DNA of 11,030 nt, from assembly GCA_017936185.1 (NCBI GenBank), contig JAGBGA010000075.1, positions 1-11,030 on the forward strand, in the 5' to 3' direction. The notes beneath the pieces were generated by a model. That model worked only from the letters and a program-made list of their open reading frames with translations, did no database searches and was not told the origin of the DNA. The translations under genes and the position numbers were made by a program. The stretch comes from Alphaproteobacteria bacterium. GTDB lineage: Bacteria; Pseudomonadota; Alphaproteobacteria; Rs-D84. This document shows positions 1-6,754 of this stretch, one piece after another (within the stretch, counting starts at the first letter, position 1; every line of letters starts with the position of its first letter).

Positions 1-38
1 CGTAAAGGTCGTTGGTTCGAGTCCAATACCACCCACCA
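1..38 (+). tRNA. tRNA gene, 3' end only (cut by window start)
   Basis: The first 38 bases are the 3' part of a tRNA. The T arm has stem 11-15 paired with 23-27 (one G-U pair) around the loop TTCGAGT (16-22). It is followed by the 3' acceptor strand ACCACCC (28-34), discriminator A (35) and an encoded CCA (36-38). The matching 5' acceptor strand would be GGGTGGT. The anticodon lies outside the window, so the amino acid is not determined. A GGGTG-type acceptor with discriminator A is common in bacterial tRNA-Lys and tRNA-Val, so one of those is my guess. Confidence 0.9.
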
Positions 39-40
39 TG

Positions 41-70
41 AAAAAATATCGGGCATGTCCCGATTTTTAT
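41..70. terminator. bidirectional intrinsic terminator
   Basis: A 6-bp hairpin pairs ATCGGG (48-53) with CCCGAT (59-64) around a 5-base loop. It is followed by a T-run on the plus strand (64-68) and preceded by an A-run (41-46) that becomes a T-run on the minus strand. It can end the tRNA transcript from the left and the minus-strand Panacea-like gene from the right, whose stop codon lies at its edge. Confidence 0.8.
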
Positions 71-624
71 TTTTCTTTTGCGGTTGGCGATTTTAATTTT
101 TTTCGTGCTTTTTTATATATGCGCATTTCGCGTTCAAAATTTGCGTTTTGGTGAAATTCAATCTTGTTATATCGTGGGCGATTCCATGATATTGGCAGGT
201 TGCCTGTGATAAAATCTGTTAACTGTTGCGCAGATAAATGCATGCAACGACGACGTATAAACGAACATGCGTTTAATATATTTACGTGTTCAGATGAATC
301 AAATCCAATTTCTTTAAAGCGCGGAATGCCAACGGTTGTTAATGTGCGCTTTATTTCATCAAGATTGTCAGATACAGACAATTCAACCGGCCCAAGTTCA
401 TAATTGTAAAATTCCAAGATGCGCATCGGGGATGTTTGTGGAATTGTGTTTTCAGGATACAATTGCGCGTATTCCAACCAAAGTAAATATATAAGACGGT
501 TTATCTTGGTATTGTCGACCTTTTCAATATGTTTTATGTTTATAATGCGTGACAATAAATACGCAACAAGTGCGTTTTTGCGTGATTGAATGTTGTTTTC
601 TTGTTCTGTCATGCGTGAAAACAT
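67..624 (-). CDS. Panacea/SocA-like domain protein (DUF4065-like)
   Basis: A 185-residue soluble protein with no signal peptide or membrane segment. The pattern resembles the SocA/Panacea (DUF4065) fold: a helix with KINRLIYLLWLEYAQLY (about residues 40-56), a segment ending in the hallmark GPVE (about 78-81), and a C-terminal part with LSAQQLTDFI followed by a Trp (about 130-147), like the family's 'L..lTH....W' region. Family members are often antitoxins that neutralise varied toxins, or protease-adaptor-like proteins such as SocA. No toxin gene lies beside it: the tRNA is on one side and metG starts divergently on the other, so the role is unclear. The tail is very basic. The start could be Met1 (624) or Met5 (612). 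A weak -10-like TATAGT sits directly before the first ATG, which would favour Met5. Recognition is by eye, so the family call is moderate. Confidence 0.6.
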   Translation of the reverse strand: MFSRMTEQENNIQSRKNALVAYLLSRIINIKHIEKVDNTKINRLIYLLWLEYAQLYPENTIPQTSPMRILEFYNYELGPVELSVSDNLDEIKRTLTTVGIPRFKEIGFDSSEHVNILNACSFIRRRCMHLSAQQLTDFITGNLPISWNRPRYNKIEFHQNANFEREMRIYKKARKKLKSPTAKEK

Positions 625-659
625 ACTATAATTGTTCCAAGATTCAAGTTTTTTATAAA

Positions 660-687
660 TTGATTTATGTAAAATATGCTTTATAAT
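660..687 (+). promoter_or_regulatory. candidate sigma-70-type promoter for metG-queH
   Basis: A -35-like TTGATT (660-665) and a perfect -10 TATAAT (682-687) are separated by 16 bases. Transcription would start near 694, giving a leader of about 28 bases before the preferred metG start at 722. There is no room for a long leader such as a T-box. Confidence 0.6.
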
Positions 688-721
688 TTCGGCGAAAATA
701 AATATAAAAAGGACGATGAAA

Positions 722-2710
722 ATGGCAAAGAAGTATCTGATTACATCTGCGTTACCGTATGTGAATGGCGAATTACACTTGGGGCATTTGATTGGTTGCT
801 ATTTACCAAGTGATGTTTATGCGCGTTTTTGTCGTGCGTGTGGACGTGACGTTTTGTATGTGTGTGGGGCCGATGAACATGGAACGCCGGCAATTGTCGG
901 TGCGGCGGCAGAAAAAATGTCGGTGATTGAATATAATAATAAATATTATGAAAAACATTTAAAGTCGGTGTCTGATTTTAATTTGTCGTTCGATTTATAT
1001 GGGCGGACGCATACAGAAAAACAAGAAAAGTTAATTCATGAATTGTTCAGTCGTCTTGATGAACAGGGGTTGATTGAAGAACGCGAAACAATTCAACCAT
1101 TTTCAGTTGATGATGATATGTTCTTGGCCGACCGTCAATTGGTTGGTACGTGCCCAAAATGCGGGTATGAAAATGCGCGTGGTGACCAATGTGACAAGTG
1201 CAGTGCAACATACGAAGCAACCGAATTATTAAACCCGCGCAGTACAATTTCAAACAGTTCAAATATTGAATACAGACCAACAAAGAATTTGTTCTTTTTG
1301 GCGTCCAAGGTTGAAAATAAATGGAAAGAATGGTTGGCAGAACATGCGCCAAAATGGTCAAAGTCTGCCGCGGCAATCGCACGTGGATGGGCGAACGAAG
1401 GTTTGATTGATACGTCGATTACACGTGACTTGTCATGGGGAATTCCAGTTAATAAACCCGGATATGAAAACAAGGTTTTCTATGTTTGGTTTGATGCACC
1501 ATGGGGGTATGTTTCAATTTCCCAGGCGGCAAATGAAAACTGGGCAACGTGGTGGAAGAATTCAGATGCATACTATGCACAATTTATGGGCAAGGATAAT
1601 GTGAAATTTCATTCGGTTTTCTTTCCAGAACAGCAATTGGCAATGAACGATAATTGGAAAACGGTGGATATGCTGAAAGGAATGAATTTCTTGAATTTTG
1701 AAGGTGGAAAATTTTCAAAGTCACAGCAGCGGGGTATCTTTTTGGATGAAGCAATAAAAATTGCGCCGGCCGATTATTGGCGTTATGCTTTGTTGGCGTC
1801 GGCACCCGAAACAGATGATACGGACTTTACAATTAATCGTTTTGCAGATATTGTAAACAAAGACTTGAACGGTATGTTGGGGAATTTTGTAAGTCGTGTT
1901 TGCAAATTAACCCAAAAGAATTTTGGCAACAATGTGCCGGCGGCCGGTGAAAAAAATTCAGAACTGGAATCACAGGTTAATGAAAAATTGGCTGAATTAA
2001 CATGTGCACTGGACGCGTGCGAATTCCGTAATTCAATTGCGGCGCTGCGTGGACTTTATGCAATTGGAAATGAATATATGACACGTATGGAACCATGGGC
2101 GTTGGTAAAGAATGGTGATATGGTGACGGCGGGTGCGGTATTGAATGAATGTTTCCAGATGATTGATTTGTTCGCGCGTGTGTCGGCGCCTTTTATCCCA
2201 GATGCCGCCATGAAAATGCAGAATATATTTAATCCAACGCATGATTTATCATGGCCGATGGAATATGAACGCCGTATAAGTGATGGCGATGAATTTGCGG
2301 TCCCAGAAAACCTGTTTAACCGTATTGACGATGAAATGGTCGCGATGTTGGTTGAAAAGTATGTGCCGAAAAAGCCAGATAATACACCAAAACCAATTGT
2401 TGCAGAAATTGTAAGTGTTGAAAATCATCCGGTGCGTGAAAATTTGCATGTGTTATCTGTAAACGCAGGTGGCGCGGAAAATATTCAAATTGTATGTGGT
2501 GCACCAAATGTGCGCGTTGGATTGCGTGGGGTTTTGGCGCCGGTTGGTTCAAAATTACCCGGTATGAAAAAGCCGATGGCACAACGTACCGTTGCCGGGG
2601 TTGAATCGTTTGGCATGATGTGCAGTGCGCTGGAACTGGGCGTTGGTGACGATGGTGATAATATCATCGAATTGGGTTCAGATGTCGAAATCGGTTCGGA
2701 ATATAAATAA
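722..2710 (+). CDS. metG: methionyl-tRNA synthetase with C-terminal tRNA-binding domain
   Basis: Charges tRNA-Met, initiator and elongator, with methionine in the cytoplasm. I chose ATG 722 over ATG 716 because the ribosome site AAAAAGGA (706-713) is 8 bases from 722 but only 2 from 716. Numbering from 722 (662 residues): class I signature HLGH at 19-22; zinc knuckle with four cysteines (C144, C147, C157, C160), as in the E. coli-type enzyme; KFSKS at 330-334, a variant of KMSKS; a helical anticodon-binding region at about 385-550; then a linker and an OB-fold tRNA-binding domain at about 558-662. That last domain reads like the PheT/YtpR version (QIVCGAPNVR, GVESFGMMCSALELG) rather than the usual MetG tail. 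Length is close to the E. coli enzyme, longer than synthetases lacking the tail. queH follows after one base. Enzyme identity is certain; the origin of the tail is inferred. Confidence 0.97.
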   Translation: MAKKYLITSALPYVNGELHLGHLIGCYLPSDVYARFCRACGRDVLYVCGADEHGTPAIVGAAAEKMSVIEYNNKYYEKHLKSVSDFNLSFDLYGRTHTEKQEKLIHELFSRLDEQGLIEERETIQPFSVDDDMFLADRQLVGTCPKCGYENARGDQCDKCSATYEATELLNPRSTISNSSNIEYRPTKNLFFLASKVENKWKEWLAEHAPKWSKSAAAIARGWANEGLIDTSITRDLSWGIPVNKPGYENKVFYVWFDAPWGYVSISQAANENWATWWKNSDAYYAQFMGKDNVKFHSVFFPEQQLAMNDNWKTVDMLKGMNFLNFEGGKFSKSQQRGIFLDEAIKIAPADYWRYALLASAPETDDTDFTINRFADIVNKDLNGMLGNFVSRVCKLTQKNFGNNVPAAGEKNSELESQVNEKLAELTCALDACEFRNSIAALRGLYAIGNEYMTRMEPWALVKNGDMVTAGAVLNECFQMIDLFARVSAPFIPDAAMKMQNIFNPTHDLSWPMEYERRISDGDEFAVPENLFNRIDDEMVAMLVEKYVPKKPDNTPKPIVAEIVSVENHPVRENLHVLSVNAGGAENIQIVCGAPNVRVGLRGVLAPVGSKLPGMKKPMAQRTVAGVESFGMMCSALELGVGDDGDNIIELGSDVEIGSEYK

Positions 2711-2711
2711 T

Positions 2712-3251
2712 ATGTCGGGATTGCGTGTTGTTTTGTTGTCGTGCTGTGCGCCATGTTCGGCGGGTGCGATTAAGCAATTGGCAGATGGCGCAATCCCAGA
2801 CGTGTCTGATTTTATCGTTCTTTTTTATAATCCAAATATTTTTCCAGAATCAGAATATACCAAGCGTATGCGTGAACAAATAAAGTACTGTGAAAGTATC
2901 GGTGCAAAATATGCGGTTTTGGAATATGACCATGATGCGTGGCGTGATGCTGTACGTGGGCTTGAATCCGAACCCGAACGCGGCGCGCGTTGTTCGGTTT
3001 GCTTTGAATATCGGTTTCGTCGCGCGGTAAAGTTTGCACGTGAAAACGGATATAATGCAATTGCAAGTGTTCTGGGGGTGTCGCGTCATAAAAGCCAGCC
3101 CCAGGTTGATGCCGCGGCGCAATCTGAATGTTGTGATATTGAATATTTGCCAATAAAGTGGGATGAAAGTTTGCGCGTGCAAATTAATCGTACATCTGAA
3201 TTTTACCGCCAAAATTATTGCGGTTGTGAATTTTCAATACGTAAAATATAG
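2712..3251 (+). CDS. queH: epoxyqueuosine reductase QueH
   Basis: QueH (DUF208 family) catalyses the last step of queuosine synthesis, reducing epoxyqueuosine to queuosine at wobble position 34 of tRNAs with GUN anticodons. It replaces the unrelated cobalamin-dependent QueG. The 179-residue protein has the family's cysteine pattern: SCCAPCS (C11, C12, C15), RCSVC (C94, C97) and YCGC (C170, C172), which supply iron-sulfur cluster and metal ligands. GVSRHKSQ (122-129) fits the family's conserved nucleotide-site region. The start at ATG 2712 comes one base after the metG stop, with only a weak GGA upstream, suggesting translational coupling to metG. A longer in-frame start at 2625 would lie inside metG and is not needed. 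Its stop is 3 bases from that of the convergent mnmE gene. Confidence 0.92.
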   Translation: MSGLRVVLLSCCAPCSAGAIKQLADGAIPDVSDFIVLFYNPNIFPESEYTKRMREQIKYCESIGAKYAVLEYDHDAWRDAVRGLESEPERGARCSVCFEYRFRRAVKFARENGYNAIASVLGVSRHKSQPQVDAAAQSECCDIEYLPIKWDESLRVQINRTSEFYRQNYCGCEFSIRKI

Positions 3252-3254
3252 GAC

Positions 3255-4553
3255 TTATTTCCCAAGACACAGTTGGCCAAATGTCATGTCAAGGACTTCG
3301 GTTGCAGTGATGGTGCCAAGAATTTTTCCGATGGCATCTGATGCGCGACGTGTGTGTTCGGAAAATATATCGAAATTTTCACCCGCGTCAATTGCGTGCC
3401 CAAGGTCTTGGTACGCCGCGTCAAGTAAAGATTTTGTGCGCGCGTTAATGACCAATGTGTTTTCAGACCCGTCCATAATTTCGTGAATTTTTTGACGTAA
3501 TGAATCCGATAGGCTTTTCATGCCATCGCCGGTTTTTGCCGATGTATAAATTGCATTGGGGATGTTGTGCACTTTGGTTGTGTCGGATTTGTTTATAACA
3601 ACAATTTCGTTGCCCTGGGATGTGCAAGAATCCACGTTTTCCGGCGTATAGACGCGAATTATAATGTCGGCGTTTTCAATTTCGCATTTGGTTCGTTCAA
3701 TGCCAATTGATTCGATTGTGTCGCATGTTTCACGAATGCCGGCGGTGTCGGATAAATTTACCATGTATCCATCAATGTCAAGGTTTATAGATACAACATC
3801 ACGTGTCGTGCCAGCAATATCAGATACAATTGCGCGGTTTGAACCGGCAAGATAATTAAATATTGATGACTTGCCAACGTTGGTTTCGCCAACCAAAACA
3901 ACGTTTATACCACCGCGAATTGCACGTGATGTATTGTGCTTTTTCAAAGCGTCGCCAATTTCGTTGTATAATTTCTTTGTGCGTGCGTGAATGGTTTCGC
4001 CAATGTTGGCGGGCAGGTCGTCACTGTTGTAATCAAGTATTGCCGCTGCATATGCCGAAATTTCAACCATCTGTGTGCGCCATGTGTTGTAAATTTCACT
4101 GTCGCGGCCCAACATAGATTGAAGGGCATGTTTTCGTTGCTTGTCGGTTTGTGCGTCAAGTAATGCCGCAAGCCCATCAATGTCGGCCAAATCCATTTTG
4201 TTGTTATAAAATGCACGACGTGAAAATTCGCCCGGGGTCGCCATGCGCATGCCAAGTGTTTGTAAATATTCAAAAACTGCGTTTATTGTTGCCGGTGCGC
4301 CATGTGTGTGTAATTCAATAACGTCTTGGCCTGTAAATGAATTTGGCGCATTAAAGTATATCGCCAGACATTGGTCAATCAATTCCCCAGATGTGTCGCG
4401 CAGGTTTGTAAAATATGCATGACGTGGCATAATATCGGATTTGTTTGTAAATAATTGAAACGTATTCGCCAGGTCGGTGCCAGATATGCGTATAACCGCC
4501 ACCCCGGATTTTCCATGTCCACTTGATAATGCGAAAATTGTGTCGTTGTTCAT
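3255..4553 (-). CDS. mnmE: tRNA modification GTPase MnmE
   Basis: With MnmG, MnmE installs the (carboxymethyl)aminomethyl group on U34 of tRNAs reading NNA/NNG codons, using tetrahydrofolate and GTP. The protein has 432 residues. The N-terminal folate-binding domain (1-115) starts TIFALSSGHGKSGVAVIRISG. A helical domain surrounds an inserted G domain with G1 GETNVGKS (222-229), GTTRD (248-252), G3 DTAG (269-272), G4 NKSD (321-324) and G5 SAK (338-340). The C-terminal CLGK (429-432) is a variant of the usual CIGK that carries the catalytic cysteine. The start is 3 bases after the ruvA stop, with AAAGG about 10 bases upstream, so it shares the ruvA transcript. No terminator follows, and the transcript likely runs into the back of queH. 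mnmG is not in the window. Confidence 0.97.
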   Translation of the reverse strand: MNNDTIFALSSGHGKSGVAVIRISGTDLANTFQLFTNKSDIMPRHAYFTNLRDTSGELIDQCLAIYFNAPNSFTGQDVIELHTHGAPATINAVFEYLQTLGMRMATPGEFSRRAFYNNKMDLADIDGLAALLDAQTDKQRKHALQSMLGRDSEIYNTWRTQMVEISAYAAAILDYNSDDLPANIGETIHARTKKLYNEIGDALKKHNTSRAIRGGINVVLVGETNVGKSSIFNYLAGSNRAIVSDIAGTTRDVVSINLDIDGYMVNLSDTAGIRETCDTIESIGIERTKCEIENADIIIRVYTPENVDSCTSQGNEIVVINKSDTTKVHNIPNAIYTSAKTGDGMKSLSDSLRQKIHEIMDGSENTLVINARTKSLLDAAYQDLGHAIDAGENFDIFSEHTRRASDAIGKILGTITATEVLDMTFGQLCLGK

Positions 4554-4556
4554 ATG

Positions 4557-5150
4557 TTATTTGCCTTTGATGATTTCTTTTAATGCCATGGGGACCAAAG
4601 CGGCAACGTCGGCTGTTGGATTTTTGGTAACCAATTTTTGCGCCATCTCTATTATATCCAGTCGACGATACCCCAATGCCTCTAACGCCATCAATAAATC
4701 CGGAAGGGCAGATGACGCACCAACAGACGTGCCAGAATCGGGCGTAAACAGTGTTGCAGACACACCACCAATTTTGTTCTTTAATTCCACAATGATTTTT
4801 TCTGCGACTTTTTTTCCAACCCCGGGTGCTGTTGCGATTGTCTTGGCATCGCCGGTCGCAATTGCAGACATTAACATATCTGTGTTAATTGTGCCCATGA
4901 TTGCCAATGCAACCTTTGGCCCAACACCAGATACCGTTGTTAACATATTAAATAGGTCTTGGGCGGCAATGCTGGTAAAGCCAAAAAGACGTATCGAATC
5001 TTCGCGGACAACCGTTTCAATCCACAGTTCAACAGTGCTTTTGTGGGTCAGGTATTCGGCCGTATAAACTTTGTACCCAACACCGCCAACCAATAAAATT
5101 ATAAAGCCGTCACCAATATAGTCAACAATGCCTTGCAATTTTCCAATCAT
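4557..5150 (-). CDS. ruvA: Holliday junction DNA helicase subunit RuvA
   Basis: RuvA binds four-way DNA junctions as a tetramer and loads the RuvB motor for branch migration. The 197-residue protein has the expected three parts: an OB-fold domain from MIGKLQGIV to VREDSIRLFGF (1-58); a double helix-hairpin-helix domain with VSGVGPK (73-79) and APGVGKK (108-114); then a Ser/Thr/Ala-rich linker (about 130-150) and the C-terminal RuvB-contacting domain (about 150-197), which contains LEALGY. The ribosome site AAAAGGA lies 6 bases before ATG. The promoter is described separately. ruvB, the usual next gene, is replaced here by mnmE. Confidence 0.97.
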   Translation of the reverse strand: MIGKLQGIVDYIGDGFIILLVGGVGYKVYTAEYLTHKSTVELWIETVVREDSIRLFGFTSIAAQDLFNMLTTVSGVGPKVALAIMGTINTDMLMSAIATGDAKTIATAPGVGKKVAEKIIVELKNKIGGVSATLFTPDSGTSVGASSALPDLLMALEALGYRRLDIIEMAQKLVTKNPTADVAALVPMALKEIIKGK

Positions 5151-5169
5151 TTGTTATCCTTTTGGGGTA

Positions 5170-5198
5170 ATTCTAATCTAATTAAATAAAAAGGTCAA
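5170..5198 (-). promoter_or_regulatory. promoter for the ruvA-mnmE operon
   Basis: On the minus strand, -35 TTGACC (complement of 5193-5198) and -10 TAGAAT (complement of 5170-5175) are exactly 17 bases apart, each matching consensus at 5 of 6 positions. Transcription would start near 5163, just before the ruvA ribosome site. The -35 box overlaps the yebC ribosome site (AAGG at 5191-5194), so the two divergent units are packed into 51 bases. For yebC itself only a weak candidate is visible: TTGTTA (5151-5156) with TCTAAT (5172-5177), spacing 15. Confidence 0.6.
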
Positions 5199-5201
5199 AT
5201 T

Positions 5202-5918
5202 ATGAGCGGACACAGCAAATGGCATAATATTCAACACAAGAAAGGCGCCGCAGACGCTGCGCGCAGTGGATTGTTTACAAAATTGGCACGCGAAATCACA
5301 ATGGCGGCAAAATTGGGTGATAAAAACCCAGATAACAATCCGCGCCTTCGTTTGGCAATCTTGACGGCACGTAAAAATTCAATGCCAAACGACAATATTA
5401 AACGTGCAATCGAAAAAGCATCAGGTTCAAATACAGAAAACTATGAAGCGGTGCGTTATGAAGGTTATGGACCAGGCGCCGTTCCAGTTATTGTCGAAGC
5501 CTTGACCGACAATCCACGTCGTACCGTACCAGAAATTCGCAACATCTTTGCGAAAAACGGCGGCAACATGGGCGAAGAAGGCAGCGTTGTATTTATGTTT
5601 ACACGCGCCGGTCAAATCATGTATCCCGCATCCGTCGGTAAAACCGAAGATGAAATGATGGAAATTATCATGGAAGCCAATGCCGACAACCTGGAAGCAT
5701 CAGAAGAAGGCTTTATCATCACCACCAAACCGGAAGATTTTATTCCCGCCCAAAAGTTCTTGGCCGAAAAACTTGGTGAACCAGAACAGGCCGAATTGAC
5801 ATGGTTACCAAACATGCCAATGGATCTTGACGACGAAGCGTACGCCAAAGTTGAAAAATTGGTTGATGCGCTGGATGCGAATGACGATGTGCAGAAGGTT
5901 TTCACAGCCGCTGCCTAA
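5202..5918 (+). CDS. yebC: YebC/PmpR family protein
   Basis: A full-length 238-residue member of the YebC/TACO1 family. It has the near-invariant start MSGHSKWHNIQHKKGAADAA, then FTKLAREI, the central ENYEAVRYEGYGPGAVPVIVEALTDNPRRT split across about 80-110, and the acidic C-terminal part. The family has been described as DNA-binding transcription regulators (PmpR, and effects on ruv and quorum genes) and more recently as translation factors that relieve ribosome stalling, including at proline-rich stretches. Which role applies here cannot be read from sequence. The ribosome site AAGG lies 7 bases before ATG. The gene is divergent from ruvA, whereas related genomes often have yebC-ruvC-ruvA-ruvB in one direction. 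Its third codon positions favour A and C, unlike the T- and G-rich plus-strand neighbours. Confidence 0.96.
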   Translation: MSGHSKWHNIQHKKGAADAARSGLFTKLAREITMAAKLGDKNPDNNPRLRLAILTARKNSMPNDNIKRAIEKASGSNTENYEAVRYEGYGPGAVPVIVEALTDNPRRTVPEIRNIFAKNGGNMGEEGSVVFMFTRAGQIMYPASVGKTEDEMMEIIMEANADNLEASEEGFIITTKPEDFIPAQKFLAEKLGEPEQAELTWLPNMPMDLDDEAYAKVEKLVDALDANDDVQKVFTAAA

Positions 5919-5920
5919 TA

Positions 5921-6025
5921 AAAATAAAATCTAATGGCATATCTGCTTGTGGTCGGCGCGCTTATGTAGCATTTGTACACTGCGCTTGCCGACCACTTCG
6001 CATCTATGCCATTATCTTTTATTTT
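5921..6025. repeat. long imperfect inverted repeat downstream of yebC
   Basis: The arms at 5921-5961 and 5982-6025 are reverse complements over about 40 bases. Matching blocks are AAAATAAAA, TAATGGCATA, TGC, GTGGTCGGC and GCGC, broken by small symmetric internal loops (TC facing TC, twice) and a 2-base bulge. The tip (5962-5981) carries a possible small inner hairpin, TGTA with TACA. It begins 2 bases after the yebC stop. As RNA it would form one long hairpin and could protect the yebC mRNA 3' end or help end transcription. It could also be a palindromic repeat element or small non-autonomous mobile element. Confidence 0.85.
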
Positions 6026-6154
6026 TTACACGCCTTCTTGGGGTTGGGGCGACAACTCATGTAACTTCTGTACACTACGTCATCGGAACCGTTCCGTATC
6101 TAAATCATTCTATTTAATTTTTTTAGTATCTGTACCATTATCTTTTATTTTACA
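5944..6154. repeat. diverged tandem copies of a palindromic unit
   Basis: A second, diverged unit follows the inverted repeat. Unit 1 (about 5944-6029) and unit 2 (about 6037-6125) share the core TGTACACT (5974-5981 and 6069-6076, 95 bases apart), an ATGTA upstream of it and an ATCTA downstream. A third copy of the arm ends the cluster: CCATTATCTTTTATTTT is identical at 6009-6025 and 6135-6151. Unit 2 also holds the 13-base palindrome CGGAACCGTTCCG (6084-6096). No coding signal is seen in 5919-6218. The copies differ by scattered substitutions, so the duplication is not recent. Confidence 0.65.
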
Positions 6155-6170
6155 GGTCTTTTTTGTGGGT

Positions 6171-6206
6171 AAAAAAAATCCCGCCGGTTGGCGGGGATTT
6201 TTTGTT
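6171..6206. terminator. bidirectional terminator between yebC and secB
   Basis: CCCGCC (6180-6185) pairs with GGCGGG (6190-6195) around the loop GGTT. After a bulged G (6196), the stem continues with TAAA against ATTT. An A-run (6171-6178) and a T-run (6198-6203) flank it, so it works on both strands: for yebC or the repeat region from the left and for secB from the right. Confidence 0.88.
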
Positions 6207-6218
6207 TTGTTTAATTTT

Positions 6219-6644
6219 TTATTTTGCCTGCTTTTGTTCATAAAGTTGGGCAAAGTCAACCGGCTGCATCGCAAATGTTGGAAAGCCAGATTCACTGGTC
6301 AAGCGGGTAATCAACGCACGTACCGCAGGGAACAATAATGTTGGAACGTCAATTAACAATGTGCGTTTTTTTGCTTCTTCGTCTTTTTCTTCTTCCATTT
6401 GAACAAGGCCAGAATATGTCGATTCAATCAAAAAGATTGATTTTTCGCCGGCTTCCAGTTTTGAATGAACCTTTGTAATCAAGTCAACCATGAACAAATT
6501 GTTTTCGGCGCCCTTGATTTGAATGTCAATGTTGATTTCCAGTTTTGCTTGGCCATTGTCGGATTTAAAGAATAATTCTGGAACGTTTGGGCTTTCGAAC
6601 GAAATGTCCTTTAAGAACTGTGAAATGATGTTAAATTTTGCCAT
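6219..6644 (-). CDS. secB: protein-export chaperone SecB
   Basis: SecB is a cytoplasmic homotetrameric chaperone that keeps pre-proteins unfolded and hands them to SecA for export through SecYEG. The 141-residue protein has the family's opening (ISQFLKDISFESPNVPELF, about 7-25), a strand-rich body, the acidic loop MEEEKDEE at about 92-99, and the C-terminal signature DVPTLLFPAVRALI (about 106-119) with FPTFAMQPVDFAQLY. It has a short charged tail, as in alphaproteobacterial forms. The ribosome site AAAGGAG lies about 8 bases before ATG. It is divergent from mltA. I could not identify a convincing secB promoter. Confidence 0.96.
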   Translation of the reverse strand: MAKFNIISQFLKDISFESPNVPELFFKSDNGQAKLEINIDIQIKGAENNLFMVDLITKVHSKLEAGEKSIFLIESTYSGLVQMEEEKDEEAKKRTLLIDVPTLLFPAVRALITRLTSESGFPTFAMQPVDFAQLYEQKQAK

Positions 6645-6688
6645 ATGTTTTCTCCTTTGACTGAAATTGGCGAATGTAATGTCTGGAC

Positions 6689-6716
6689 TTTAATCCACGT
6701 TTTATGTTAATATAAT
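6689..6716 (+). promoter_or_regulatory. weak candidate promoter for mltA operon
   Basis: A perfect -10 TATAAT (6711-6716) sits in an AT-rich stretch of the 110-base secB-mltA spacer. The best -35 at usable spacing is only TTTAAT (6689-6694, 16 bases away). The surrounding AT-richness makes a chance match possible. Confidence 0.35.
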
Positions 6717-6754
6717 AATATAAAATTGTTTTGCAAGTGGGGGAAGTAATAAAA

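Noticed and set aside
1047..1473. Overlapping minus-strand open frames inside metG
   Set aside because: These are histidine- and proline-rich antisense shadows with no ribosome sites or known domains.
2625..2711. A longer queH start 29 codons upstream (ATG 2625)
   Set aside because: It lies in the metG coding sequence in another frame, adds residues with no family similarity, and the family N-terminus begins right after ATG 2712.
4477..5067. A 196-residue plus-strand open frame antisense to ruvA
   Set aside because: It is the shadow of ruvA; it has no recognisable domain, while the minus-strand reading is a full RuvA.
5921..6154. A CRISPR array
   Set aside because: The repeats are few, diverged and not separated by uniform spacers; inverted rather than array structure, with no cas genes.
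5973..6338. A 121-residue plus-strand open frame after yebC
   Set aside because: It crosses the palindromic repeats, the terminator hairpin and the antisense of secB; it is low-complexity and has no ribosome site.
6731..6754. A TTG start for mltA at 6731
   Set aside because: The GGGGAAG ribosome site lies inside this stretch and is well placed for ATG 6755, which begins a normal lipoprotein signal.
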